From an uncultured Bacilli bacterium (GTDB lineage: Bacteria > Bacillota_I > Bacilli_A > ML615J-28 > CAG-313), in NCBI GenBank assembly GCA_934140285.1, contig CAKPBI010000003.1, positions 130,588 to 194,587 on the forward strand: DNA of 64,000 bases, written 5' to 3'. Shown here piece by piece: positions 9,267 to 17,311 of the stretch; position 1 is the stretch's first letter, and the number at the start of each line of letters is the position of its first letter. Below the pieces are notes generated by a model that was not told the origin of the DNA, searched no databases, and saw only the letters and a program-made list of their open reading frames with translations. Both the position numbers and the translations under genes were made by a program.

Positions 9267-9589
9267 TCCTTACAAATTATTTATATCTGATTATTTTAAA
9301 AGCCTTATTAATCACCATAGCTAGTGAAGAAATCTGTCTTTTATTAATGAGAGAAAGAAAAGTAAAAGTATATTTAACATGTTTAATAATGAATATAGTT
9401 ACTAACATTTCAATGAACATCATTCTTCAATATGTTAGCAATTATTATACTTCATTAGTCATTTTTGAAATTTTAGTCTTTGTAATAGAAATGTTAGTAT
9501 ATTTATTAGTAACAAAAAAATTAACTAAATCAATTATTTACTCACTAGTATGTAATGTAGGTAGTTTACTTGTGGGAATGTTACTTTAA
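9260..9589 (+). CDS. Small polytopic membrane protein
   Basis: 109 residues made almost entirely of hydrophobic segments (about four helices, first NYLYLIILKALLITIA). The start overlaps the stop of the lipoprotein gene upstream, which indicates translational coupling. The next gene begins 11 bases after the stop. The glutamate in the first helix pair (ASEEICLLL) is a polar feature within the membrane. No family recognised. Confidence 0.65.
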   Translation: MLILTNYLYLIILKALLITIASEEICLLLMRERKVKVYLTCLIMNIVTNISMNIILQYVSNYYTSLVIFEILVFVIEMLVYLLVTKKLTKSIIYSLVCNVGSLLVGMLL

Positions 9590-9600
9590 AGGAGGTAACG

Positions 9601-10497
9601 ATGAAACTATTAAAAAAATTATTAATTATTTTGATTGTAATTATCGCCGTAGTAGCAGTATCTACGATAGGTGTTTATGTCTTTGTTCGTACAAAATATG
9701 ATATTGACTTATTTAGTACAGTAAAAGAATTAAAAATACTAACTGAAGATGTCGATGAAAACAAACTATGTCCAAACATCATCAAAGATGAAGACTTCCC
9801 AAACATGAAAAACACGGTAAATAGCGCTGTAAGAGGTCTTGTGAAAGATAATGTTGATGGTGGTTATAAAGGATACTACTTAGATTATGAAGGATTAACC
9901 TTAAACATTCAAAAGAAAACCCTAGTTTTAGATGAACAAAATCTTGCGGCACTTCTTTATGTAGGGTTCTACCAAAATACAGGTGGTAAAATATCCCTTG
10001 GAGGAACAGAACTTGATCTTGCCATCTTACAAACAGACATTTCATTTGATAAAGATAAAAATCCCAATGAAACAAACCTAAATATTGTGGTAAAACTTGA
10101 TATTAGTCCCCTTAAAAAACAAATGAATAGTACCTTAAACAAACTATTTGGAAAAAAAATTCCTGATTATTTATACATTTCTTCCAATGTCTTAATTACC
10201 AAAACAGATCTTACTTTTGGCTATGTTTATGTGGAAAATGGCATGTCAGTAAATAATCTTAATATTGATGAAACAACTGATTTAATTAAGACCTTAAACA
10301 AATTATTTAAGATTGGTACTTCAAAAGAAATCAACACCGAGATTGCAGAAGTAGTAACAACCGCGTTAATTGGTGATATCGATAATCCAGGTCTTGCGTT
10401 TAGTTTAAAATTAGTTGGTGCAACATCATTTAATTTTGATAAAGAAGATAACAAAGACTGTTTCTTAGTACGATCAGTAACATCAATACTTGAATAA
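9601..10497 (+). CDS. Membrane-anchored secreted protein of unknown function
   Basis: 298 residues with one N-terminal transmembrane helix (LLIILIVIIAVVAVSTIGVYVFV) and a ~270-residue extracytoplasmic part. The alternating beta pattern (LDLAILQTDISF, LNIVVKLDIS, YLYISSNVLIT) looks like a lipid-binding-type beta sheet, but I cannot name the family. AAGGAGGTAACG precedes the ATG. It is last in the run with the lipoprotein and small membrane protein, followed by a perfect-palindrome terminator. Confidence 0.7.
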   Translation: MKLLKKLLIILIVIIAVVAVSTIGVYVFVRTKYDIDLFSTVKELKILTEDVDENKLCPNIIKDEDFPNMKNTVNSAVRGLVKDNVDGGYKGYYLDYEGLTLNIQKKTLVLDEQNLAALLYVGFYQNTGGKISLGGTELDLAILQTDISFDKDKNPNETNLNIVVKLDISPLKKQMNSTLNKLFGKKIPDYLYISSNVLITKTDLTFGYVYVENGMSVNNLNIDETTDLIKTLNKLFKIGTSKEINTEIAEVVTTALIGDIDNPGLAFSLKLVGATSFNFDKEDNKDCFLVRSVTSILE

Positions 10498-10522
10498 AAG
10501 TTTCTAATTTTTTAGAAACTTT
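10497..10522. repeat. Palindromic repeat, copy 1
   Basis: Self-complementary element AGTTTCTAA...TTAGAAACT directly after the stop at 10497. The same 26-base sequence recurs at 10723-10749. Confidence 0.7.
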
Positions 10523-10526
10523 CAGA

Positions 10527-10572
10527 CTGTTGACAAACTAAAGTTTGTCAACAGCATTTTTATTTTTTTAGT
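10527..10572 (+). terminator. Strong rho-independent terminator
   Basis: Perfect 13-bp stem CTGTTGACAAACT / AGTTTGTCAACAG with a 2-base loop, followed by an A/T-rich tract with two T-runs. Confidence 0.88.
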
Positions 10573-10672
10573 TAAATTAAGAAAAAATAGTTAAATTTAG
10601 TTCATAAAACCTTTAAATAACCATACTTTCTATTAAATTTACATCAAAAATGTAGCAAAATTAACGAAAAAA

Positions 10673-10749
10673 CAAAAGCCCTTATTTTAGTAGTACTAAA
10701 AAAGGACTTTGTCAACAAACTGAAAGTTTCTAATTTTTTAGAAACTTTT
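10673..10749 (+). repeat. Second hairpin group, including palindromic repeat copy 2
   Basis: A hairpin (TTTTAGTA / TACTAAAA, 10673-10711) is followed by the second copy of the palindrome at 10723-10749, with an intervening TTTGTCAACA that echoes half of the terminator stem at 10527. The 293-base gap 10498-10790 thus holds duplicated terminator-like pieces and no gene. Confidence 0.6.
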
Positions 10750-10799
10750 TCTTTTTAAAATATTATTTGTGTCTTATATAGCGAAAGGAAATGAATAAT

Positions 10800-11174
10800 A
10801 TGAAAAAGAACATTTTAAAAATTACATTAGTATTTACGGTAATCATAACTTTATTTATGCTAACCTCATGTAGTACACCAGAGTCAAAAGCAGAAAAAGG
10901 ATGGAAAAAATACATAGAAACTTACGCTGAAACATATGGTAGGACGTATGAAGAAATGCAATCAAGAATGGAAACTGGAGAGTATAATATCACATGGGTA
11001 TACGTTAAAGATACAGACGCAGTGTATTATAAGAGTGTCCACCAAAAATATAGTAAGCTTACCATATACTTTGTTTATTACGCAAAAGGTAATTACGTAA
11101 GTGAATCAAACGCTCAAGAAGCCTATGAAGTTGCAACATCTGTTGCTGATGCATCAGGATTTTTTGTAAAATAA
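10800..11174 (+). CDS. Small lipoprotein (paralog of the next gene)
   Basis: About 124 residues. The signal peptide ends in the lipobox LTSC, and the mature part begins with STPESKAEKGWKKYIETY. The pattern GWxKY...ITWVYVKDTDAVYYK reappears in the next protein (GWIKY...IIWITDKDNSIYYYK), so the two are diverged duplicates. ATG 10800 (MKKN) gives a normal signal peptide; ATG 10791 lies too close to the AAAGG site. The next gene begins 2 bases after the stop. Confidence 0.72.
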   Translation: MKKNILKITLVFTVIITLFMLTSCSTPESKAEKGWKKYIETYAETYGRTYEEMQSRMETGEYNITWVYVKDTDAVYYKSVHQKYSKLTIYFVYYAKGNYVSESNAQEAYEVATSVADASGFFVK

Positions 11175-11176
11175 CT

Positions 11177-11545
11177 ATGGTAATATTGTTATTTTTTATA
11201 GCATTGATATTACTAGGGAGATCCATTAAAATCTATACAACCCCAGAAATTGGGTGGATTAAATACTTACATGATTTTTCAAGAAGCGTTAATAACCCAT
11301 TAAAAATGGTTCAAAATACTTTTGAAAATGGTAATTTAAAGATAATATGGATTACTGATAAAGATAATAGTATTTATTATTATAAATGTATATATGGGCT
11401 AAAGAAAGACTCTTTCATGTCAGGTAATACTTTTTACTTTGGATATGATAAAGTAAATAACAAAATCATCAAAGTAACAGAAAAAGAAGTAAATGAAATG
11501 ATAATAAAAAATAAAGGACTCAAAATAGGTAGTTTTAATAGATAA
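11177..11545 (+). CDS. Membrane-anchored paralog of the preceding lipoprotein
   Basis: 122 residues with one N-terminal hydrophobic helix (MVILLFFIALILLG) and no lipobox cysteine. The extracytoplasmic part repeats the GWxKY...IxWxxxKDxxxxYYK pattern of its neighbour. No independent ribosome binding site is visible, and the 2-base gap indicates translational coupling. The pair likely forms an envelope unit of unknown function. Confidence 0.65.
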   Translation: MVILLFFIALILLGRSIKIYTTPEIGWIKYLHDFSRSVNNPLKMVQNTFENGNLKIIWITDKDNSIYYYKCIYGLKKDSFMSGNTFYFGYDKVNNKIIKVTEKEVNEMIIKNKGLKIGSFNR

Positions 11546-11654
11546 GTTGTTAGACCTTATCTTTTTTATTAGGAAAAAATCAAAAAGTAAAAAATAAAGC
11601 TACAGCATTAAAACCTCATAAACTACAAAAATATTGTATAATAATATAAAATAA

Positions 11655-11689
11655 ACCAATAAAACATAAAAATAATTTGTTTATTAGTA
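11655..11689 (+). promoter_or_regulatory. Candidate ECF promoter, copy 1 (before the sigma gene)
   Basis: ACCAATAAAA, then TTTGTTTATTAGT starting 21 bases after the first A. The same two blocks at the same 21-base offset lie before the lipoprotein gene at 13308. This is the layout expected of a -35/-10 pair recognised by the sigma factor encoded just downstream (autoregulation). Confidence 0.5.
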
Positions 11690-11700
11690 GAGGGAAAAAG

Positions 11701-12234
11701 ATGAGTAGAGTAGACACCATAGAAATGCAAAAAATCATTATTGAACTCAAGAATAATAATATGGATGTTTTTGATGAATTCTATGAATTAACAAAACGTC
11801 AAGTATATGTATCGATACTAAGTATTATTAAGAATAAAGCTATCAGTGATGATATCATGCAAGAAACATACTTAAGATTTTTAAATAATATTCATAAATA
11901 TAAAGAAAAAACTAATGTTGTTGCTTTTATTGTAACGATTGCGAGAAACCTTGCGATTAACGCTTATAACAAACAAAAAAAGGAAGTCTTTTATGATTTT
12001 AGTAAATATGAAGATACTTACCTAGATGAAAGAAGTAGTGATACACCTCTTTTAAATTTGGTGTATGAAACGCTTGCAGGTGATGAACTTCAAGTCTTTA
12101 TATTACATACAATTGATGAACTAAAACATAAAGAGATTGCTAAAATAATGAAAAAGCCCCTAGGAACAATAACCTGGCTTTACAATAAAGCCGTAAAAAA
12201 AGTAAAAGAAAGGATTGGTGAAGATAATGAGTAA
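11701..12234 (+). CDS. ECF-type RNA polymerase sigma factor
   Basis: 177 residues. Region 2: DDIMQETYLRFLNNIHKYKE and VVAFIVTIARNLAINAYNKQ. Region 4: LQVFILHTIDELKHKEIAKIM and KPLGTITWLYNKAVKKVKERI. Length and layout are those of a group of short ECF sigma factors. ATG 11701 is chosen because AGAGGG stands ahead of it; an in-frame TTG upstream lacks a site. The stop overlaps the start of the anti-sigma gene (ATGAGTAA), a typical sigma/anti-sigma coupling. Confidence 0.92.
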   Translation: MSRVDTIEMQKIIIELKNNNMDVFDEFYELTKRQVYVSILSIIKNKAISDDIMQETYLRFLNNIHKYKEKTNVVAFIVTIARNLAINAYNKQKKEVFYDFSKYEDTYLDERSSDTPLLNLVYETLAGDELQVFILHTIDELKHKEIAKIMKKPLGTITWLYNKAVKKVKERIGEDNE

Positions 12235-13249
12235 GTATGATGAGTTTATCAAAAACTTAAATAAAGAAGTTGATAATATGGAAGTAACTAATGTTTCAAC
12301 ATATATTAAAATAAAACATCAAGAAGTTAAAAAACCAAAAGTTTCATTCTTTAAACCAAAGTTAATTCCATTAACAATGTTTAGTGTAATCATTGTATTA
12401 ATATTCATCCTAACTATTGGTTTCTTTAATGACAAAACAACTAAGCCAACACCCAATCCTCCTAAAGTTCCAACGATTGCGACATCAGTAGATGATGCTT
12501 ATGCTTTTGAGATAATGGCAGCAGGAAACTTTCTTTATTCTAATACCACTAACACTACAAGAGGCGTAAGAAGAAAAATGCTTACTCAAAGTAGGACCAA
12601 TTTTAATGATGTTACAACTAAAATTAATGAACATTATTTAACCATTAAACAAATGTTAACTAAAGAAAAACTAAATTATGAGATTATTCAAATTGATAGT
12701 GAATTATATGAAAATAAAATGATCATTAATCCATCTTTTAGTACTGACTTTGATCTTAAATATACAATTTACTTTAATAAAACTAAAGTTCAAACTAAAG
12801 ATGATGATGAAGAATTATTTAATCTAGATGGTATTATCACTATTGATGGTAAAACTTATGAAATAAGTGGGGAAATTGAAACTGAAGATGATGAAATCGA
12901 AACGAAGATTAAAGTTGTAACGGGAGATAATGAATACTTCATTATTGAACAAGAAAAAGAAGAAAATGAAGAAGAATTTGTTTATACTTCATTTGTTAAT
13001 GGAAAAAAACAAAATGAATATGCAATTTCTTACGAAGTAGAAGATAACGAAATTGAAATCAAAATCGAAATGAGAGTAGATGGAAAGACTGAAAAACTAA
13101 CGGCGAAGATCGTAAATAACAAAATTATCTTAAAAGTTAACTTTACATCGTATCAAGGTAAGATTGAAGTAATTGATGAACTTACGACTATTAAATATCA
13201 TTTTATAAAAGAAAATATAACAATTGAAAAAAAATTAATAAAAAATTAA
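12227..13249 (+). CDS. Putative transmembrane anti-sigma factor
   Basis: About 340 residues with a cytoplasmic N-terminal ~50 residues, one transmembrane helix (LIPLTMFSVIIVLIFILTIG) and a long extracytoplasmic acidic beta-rich region. The position and 8-base overlap with the ECF sigma gene suggest anti-sigma function; there is no obvious zinc-binding HxxxCxxC, so it is not a classic ZAS protein. The outer domain (NLDGIITIDGKTYEISGEIE, EYFIIEQEKEENEEEF, VNGKKQNEYAISYEVE) is homologous to the lipoprotein encoded next, suggesting a sensor/ligand or decoy relationship. Runs of E and D are notable. Confidence 0.75.
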   Translation: MSKYDEFIKNLNKEVDNMEVTNVSTYIKIKHQEVKKPKVSFFKPKLIPLTMFSVIIVLIFILTIGFFNDKTTKPTPNPPKVPTIATSVDDAYAFEIMAAGNFLYSNTTNTTRGVRRKMLTQSRTNFNDVTTKINEHYLTIKQMLTKEKLNYEIIQIDSELYENKMIINPSFSTDFDLKYTIYFNKTKVQTKDDDEELFNLDGIITIDGKTYEISGEIETEDDEIETKIKVVTGDNEYFIIEQEKEENEEEFVYTSFVNGKKQNEYAISYEVEDNEIEIKIEMRVDGKTEKLTAKIVNNKIILKVNFTSYQGKIEVIDELTTIKYHFIKENITIEKKLIKN

Positions 13250-13255
13250 AAAATT

Positions 13256-13290
13256 ACCAATAAAATTAATCTTTTATTTGTTTATTAGTT
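13256..13290 (+). promoter_or_regulatory. Candidate ECF promoter, copy 2 (before the lipoprotein gene)
   Basis: Same bipartite element as at 11655-11689: ACCAATAAAA and, 21 bases from its start, TTTGTTTATTAGT. GGAGGA and the lipoprotein ATG follow closely. Confidence 0.5.
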
Positions 13291-13307
13291 GAATGGAGGA
13301 TAAATAC

Positions 13308-14225
13308 ATGAAAAAAATATTTTTATCATTAATTTTAACAATTGGAGCATTAACAATTTTTACATCATGCACCAAAAAACAAAATCAAAGAATTGACAGA
13401 TTTGATGATCAAACTATCAATATGTCATATCAAGCATTATCTTCAATTAAAATGCTTGAAGCAAAAGAAGAGTTTAACACAGTAAAACGTTTAGGTAATC
13501 AAACTACATCTCAAGAAGTAGTTGAAAAAGAAGTAATCGATAAATATCTAAACCTAATGCAAGAACTACTAAATGATAATGGTGGTTTTAAAACAGAAAC
13601 TAAGGAATCTGACAAACCTGAATACAGCTATTTAGTTGAAATTACAACAAGAAACATTCAAAATGAAAAAGTTGTTTATTCCTTATATTATAATGAAACA
13701 GAGTCATCAACGAAAACGGAAATTGATGAAGATGATTCAACTGAAGAAATCGAAACTGTAAAAACAATCAAGGGTATTGCGTTAGTTGATAATAAAGAAT
13801 TTGTTCTTGAAGGTATCATTAAAGAAGAAACGGAAAATGATGAGTCAGAAGTAAAATCAACTTTTAAAATTATTGAAGATAAAGATAACTATGTAATTGT
13901 TGAAGAAGAAGTTGAAAACGAAACTAATGAATATGAACATGAATACAAGTATGTAGTTGTAAACAATGGTAAAAAAGTAAGTGAAGTTAAGTTTGAACTT
14001 GAACAAGAAGACGGTGAATTATCAATTGAATTAAGAGAAGTAAGTAAAGATAACAAAACGTCATATAAGTTTAAGGTTCAAGAAGAAAACGGAACTAAAT
14101 ATATTAAGGTCGAAGTAAAAGAAGGAAAGAATGTAACTAAAATTAAAGTACGTCAAATTCTTGATACAGAAACTAATACTTATGTCTATGAATATAAGTA
14201 TATGGAAAATAAAAATAAAAAATAG
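13308..14225 (+). CDS. Lipoprotein sharing its domain with the anti-sigma factor
   Basis: 305 residues with a lipoprotein signal (lipobox FTSC) and a mature acidic domain. MSYQALSSIKMLEAKEEFN and IKGIALVDNKEFVLEGIIKE match the pattern of the extracytoplasmic half of the upstream anti-sigma protein. ATG 13308 lies 7 bases after GGAGGA; the ATG at 13293 overlaps that site and is rejected. The shared upstream element suggests control by the ECF sigma factor. The likely role is an envelope-stress ligand or competitor; that is inference. Confidence 0.78.
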   Translation: MKKIFLSLILTIGALTIFTSCTKKQNQRIDRFDDQTINMSYQALSSIKMLEAKEEFNTVKRLGNQTTSQEVVEKEVIDKYLNLMQELLNDNGGFKTETKESDKPEYSYLVEITTRNIQNEKVVYSLYYNETESSTKTEIDEDDSTEEIETVKTIKGIALVDNKEFVLEGIIKEETENDESEVKSTFKIIEDKDNYVIVEEEVENETNEYEHEYKYVVVNNGKKVSEVKFELEQEDGELSIELREVSKDNKTSYKFKVQEENGTKYIKVEVKEGKNVTKIKVRQILDTETNTYVYEYKYMENKNKK

Positions 14226-14257
14226 CATATTGTAACCACTCACTCTTTATCCTATGG

Positions 14258-14291
14258 AAAAATAGTTCAAAGTAAAATGAACTATTTTTTC
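14258..14291 (+). terminator. Rho-independent terminator
   Basis: AAAATAGTTCA / TGAACTATTTT stem followed by T-rich sequence, closing the sigma/anti-sigma/lipoprotein cluster. Confidence 0.85.
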
Positions 14292-14360
14292 TTTATAGTT
14301 GCATTTTATATACAAATAATTATATAATAATAGGTGAATAAAGAAAGCGAGGAATAAAAT

Positions 14361-15050
14361 ATGGAAACTGGAACTTTAATTATTGTTGTTCTATTAATAG
14401 CAGTAGGATTAATTTTAGGAATAACAATTAGTAAAATTATTAGACTATCACAAAGCGAAAAACGAACTGGAGAAGATGTCTACTTTAAATTTGTCAATGA
14501 ACATAGTGTTTCACTACAACAATTAAGAAAAATAAATGAAGGTACAAAACTAAATGTTGTTAAAGCAAGAAGCTATAGTCAAAAATACAATGACAATGAA
14601 AAGTACAATCAAATCTCTTGTTTTGATTATTTAGTATATCAACTACATTTAGATAAAAACAAAATAGTTGAAGAAATCGCAAAAGTTAAAGAAAACCAAG
14701 CGTATTTCCCAGGATATATTAAAGAAGTTTACAAAATTAAGAGACTTGGTACTTTTGATGGTAATCCATCACAACTCAATAGTGATAAATTATTATCTGT
14801 AGAAACCCAAACTTTTGAAAATGAAGTTCAATATGTTATTACTGATTATAAAATTAGAATCACAATCACTCTAACTGACCTTAGAGGAAAAGTAGTATCA
14901 ACTAAAGATGAAGTGTTTAGTCTTACTAATATTGAAACTATCATTAATGAATTAAATAAAAAAGTTGGTACTACATACCAAAATCAAAATATTAATGACA
15001 TTATCTCTAAAGTAAAACAATCACTAGTTGTTTCAAGAAGAAATTTTTAA
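14361..15050 (+). CDS. Membrane-anchored protein, paralog of the HNH protein downstream
   Basis: 229 residues. There is one N-terminal transmembrane helix (LIIVVLLIAVGLILGITIS), then a domain with FVNEHSVSLQQLRKINE, YNQISCFDYLVYQL, YIKEVYKIKRLGTFDGNPSQLNSDKLL and YVITDYKIRITIT. All of these recur in the next protein at the same spacing (FVDENSLALKKLRKLNE, YNEIACIDYLIYKL, EVNKIKTFGLYANIPGDLNQEKLL). It lacks the HNH end. No known family recognised. The ribosome binding site is GCGAGG. Confidence 0.7.
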   Translation: METGTLIIVVLLIAVGLILGITISKIIRLSQSEKRTGEDVYFKFVNEHSVSLQQLRKINEGTKLNVVKARSYSQKYNDNEKYNQISCFDYLVYQLHLDKNKIVEEIAKVKENQAYFPGYIKEVYKIKRLGTFDGNPSQLNSDKLLSVETQTFENEVQYVITDYKIRITITLTDLRGKVVSTKDEVFSLTNIETIINELNKKVGTTYQNQNINDIISKVKQSLVVSRRNF

Positions 15051-15088
15051 TTATCTTTAAAAGTTAAATAATTTCTATAGGTAATAAA

Positions 15089-15937
15089 ATGGAAATAATA
15101 CCAATACTATTTATTATACTTGCTGTTTTCATTATTGGAGCTGCAATTGTCCTTTCTATTTTCAACAAAAAAGAAATAGAAAGAACCAAATTCCTAGAAT
15201 TTGTAGATGAAAATAGCTTAGCACTTAAAAAATTAAGAAAACTAAATGAAGAGCATAAGTTCTATGAAATTAAAAGAAGATGCTATGAACATAGTTATGA
15301 CAATGAAAATTTCTATAATGAAATAGCATGCATTGATTATTTAATTTATAAACTACAATTTGATAAAAGAGAAGTATTAGATGAAATAAATAAAACCCAC
15401 TATAATAAGACTCATTATAATGCCTATTTAGAAGAAGTAAATAAAATTAAAACCTTTGGTTTATACGCTAATATCCCTGGTGACCTAAATCAGGAAAAAC
15501 TCTTAATGTATGAAAAAAGAATGTTCAATCGTGAAATTCAAACAATCATTCCTACTTATATGATAAGAGTAAAACTAACCAATACTAATCTTAATGGCTA
15601 TGAAAAGGTAAATAAAATTAAAGAATTTGGTGAAGAGATAATTAAAAACTTAATCAATGAACTAAATAAAAGAAATGGTACTTTCTACTTAAACAAAGAA
15701 ATTTGGAATGCTATATGCCGAGTAGAAAGAGGAAGAGTCAGCAATAAAATGCGTTTTTACATCCTTGAAAGAGATCATTACCGTTGTAGATGTTGTGGAA
15801 GAAGCCAAAATGAAGTAGACCTTGAAATTGATCATATTGTTCCGATTGCAAAAGGTGGGAAGTCAACCTCAGATAATCTTCAAACTTTATGTACTGAATG
15901 CAACAAAAGAAAAGGTACAACCATTCATCGTTATTAA
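15089..15937 (+). CDS. Membrane-anchored HNH endonuclease fusion
   Basis: 282 residues: an N-terminal transmembrane helix (IPILFIILAVFIIGAAIVLSI), the same ~190-residue domain as the preceding protein, then a complete HNH domain at about 220-277 (RCRCCGRSQNEVDLEIDHIV, GGKSTSDNLQTLCTECNKRK). The two CxxC pairs and DH-...N are intact, so it should bind a metal and cut nucleic acid on the cytoplasmic side. Tethering a nuclease to the inner membrane face suggests action on incoming DNA, but that is inference. It lies 38 bases after its paralog. Confidence 0.8.
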   Translation: MEIIPILFIILAVFIIGAAIVLSIFNKKEIERTKFLEFVDENSLALKKLRKLNEEHKFYEIKRRCYEHSYDNENFYNEIACIDYLIYKLQFDKREVLDEINKTHYNKTHYNAYLEEVNKIKTFGLYANIPGDLNQEKLLMYEKRMFNREIQTIIPTYMIRVKLTNTNLNGYEKVNKIKEFGEEIIKNLINELNKRNGTFYLNKEIWNAICRVERGRVSNKMRFYILERDHYRCRCCGRSQNEVDLEIDHIVPIAKGGKSTSDNLQTLCTECNKRKGTTIHRY

Positions 15938-16005
15938 GCGTCATTAATAAAAAAATTTGATGTTTTTTAATCGACAGATTTTTTCCATTATGTTATAATG
16001 TAATC

Positions 16006-16147
16006 GTGGGGCGTAATTAATAATAAATTAAGAGAAAAACCTTAATCAGTTATTAATTATGAAAGATAGATAACTTAATATAAGTTAATCATAATGATTA
16101 AATATTTGTAAATGCTTCAAGCAATACATCTATTTAATCATTTTTTG
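16006..16147 (+). ncRNA. Structured small RNA, copy A (diverged)
   Basis: The promoter TCGACA (15971) - 17 bases - TATAAT (15994) is followed by a GTGGGG start, an AATTAATAA / TTATTAATT pairing, a small hairpin (ATTAAG / CTTAAT) and a final stem TGATTAAAT / ATTTAATCA that runs into T6. The order of elements, promoter and ends matches copies B and C, but the ~50-base inner hairpin of those copies is replaced by a short loop. No ORF crosses it. It lies upstream of the RNase III paralog. Confidence 0.65.
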
Positions 16148-16473
16148 TTTTACATATGAATAAACATAAAATAAATACCTAATAATATAATGATTAGATA
16201 TTTGACAAATGCAAAAAAGTTGAAAATAATTTTTAATTGATTATAATAAAAATGTCTAGAAAGGTTAATTTCATCAAAGTACTTGCGTAATGTAATTTGT
16301 TTGTTCTTTTTCTAAACGAAAAATAACAAGTGGAAAATTTTACAATTAATATTTTGAATAAATACGACCTTACGTAAAAAAAGTCTATCAACAATAATGA
16401 ATAGACTTTCTTTTGATGACGAGGTCTTTTTTCTTTTCTAGATAAATAAATATTATATAAGGAGAGAAAAACA
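16148..16473 (+). other. Second promoter and long leader before the RNase III paralog
   Basis: TTGAAA (16220) - 16 bases - TATAAT (16242) opens a ~225-base untranslated leader. It contains TTGCGTAA (16283) complementary to TTACGTAA (16370) over 8 positions with one G-U pair, and a hairpin AAAGTCTAT / ATAGACTTT (16380-16409) followed by CTTTT, which resembles an attenuator. The RNase III ribosome binding site lies beyond it. No gene seen. Confidence 0.45.
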
Positions 16474-17283
16474 ATGAAAAAATTAAATGATTTTATTTAT
16501 GATGTAGAACAAGCAATTGGTTATGACTTTAATAACCTTGATTTACTAAGACAAGCTTTCACGAGAAAATCTTTTGCAACGCAATTTGGTGGGGAACATA
16601 ATGAAGTCTTAGAATTTATCGGTGATAAAGTAATTGACTATTATGTCATAAAGGGCATATCTGATTACTATGGTTACTTCAAATCACAATCTGCTTATTA
16701 TGACTATACTGCAGATTTAGATGATTTCTGTATTGTTTCAAACAAAGATGAAGCTGACTTTACCGAAATAAAAAAAGCAATTGTATCCAACAAAAATCTC
16801 GCAAGCATTATTGATAACTTTGGCTTTGCAGAATTAATGAGAATGGGAGATAGTGATATTGATAATCATGTTGAAACCCAAGAAAAAGTAAAAGCTGATT
16901 TACTAGAAGCCATCATTGGAGCGATAACTATTGACTGTGATTGGAACTCTGTTATTTTAGAAGATGTCGTAAAAGAAATCTTAAAAGTAGATGAAGTCCT
17001 CGAAAACATTTTAGCAATCGAAGATGTACCAGAAAAGTTTAAAGCAGAAAATGCCATCAATACCTTAAAAGAATTAGCCGAACATGGTAAATGTACAATC
17101 CCTGAATATGACACAGGAGACACCCAAGAGTGCATTGATGGTGAATACTTATGGCCATGTACTTGCTATGTCAGAAGCTGGGGTATCAGAGAAACTGCAT
17201 ACTCAAAAAGTAAAAAAGAAGCTAAAAGAGTAGCAGCTTACCATGTACTTTGTCGTAGATATGGGCTTGAACCTGAAGTTTAA
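16474..17283 (+). CDS. RNase III family protein (paralog) with dsRNA-binding domain
   Basis: 269 residues. The RNase III signature is NEVLEFIGDKVID with Glu44, Glu47 and Asp51, and the second acidic pair is Asp142 and Glu145 in VKADLLEAIIGA. All catalytic positions are kept, so it should cut double-stranded RNA. Residues ~194-268 form a dsRBD-like end (NTLKELAEHGK...YSKSKKEAKRVAAYHVL). An unusual insertion at ~62-130 separates the acidic motifs, and the context is not that of housekeeping rnc. It lies beside a structured-RNA gene whose stems could be substrates (inference). The ribosome binding site is AAGGAGAG. Confidence 0.85.
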   Translation: MKKLNDFIYDVEQAIGYDFNNLDLLRQAFTRKSFATQFGGEHNEVLEFIGDKVIDYYVIKGISDYYGYFKSQSAYYDYTADLDDFCIVSNKDEADFTEIKKAIVSNKNLASIIDNFGFAELMRMGDSDIDNHVETQEKVKADLLEAIIGAITIDCDWNSVILEDVVKEILKVDEVLENILAIEDVPEKFKAENAINTLKELAEHGKCTIPEYDTGDTQECIDGEYLWPCTCYVRSWGIRETAYSKSKKEAKRVAAYHVLCRRYGLEPEV

Positions 17284-17311
17284 TAATAAACCCCAAATGA
17301 AAGGATAATCT

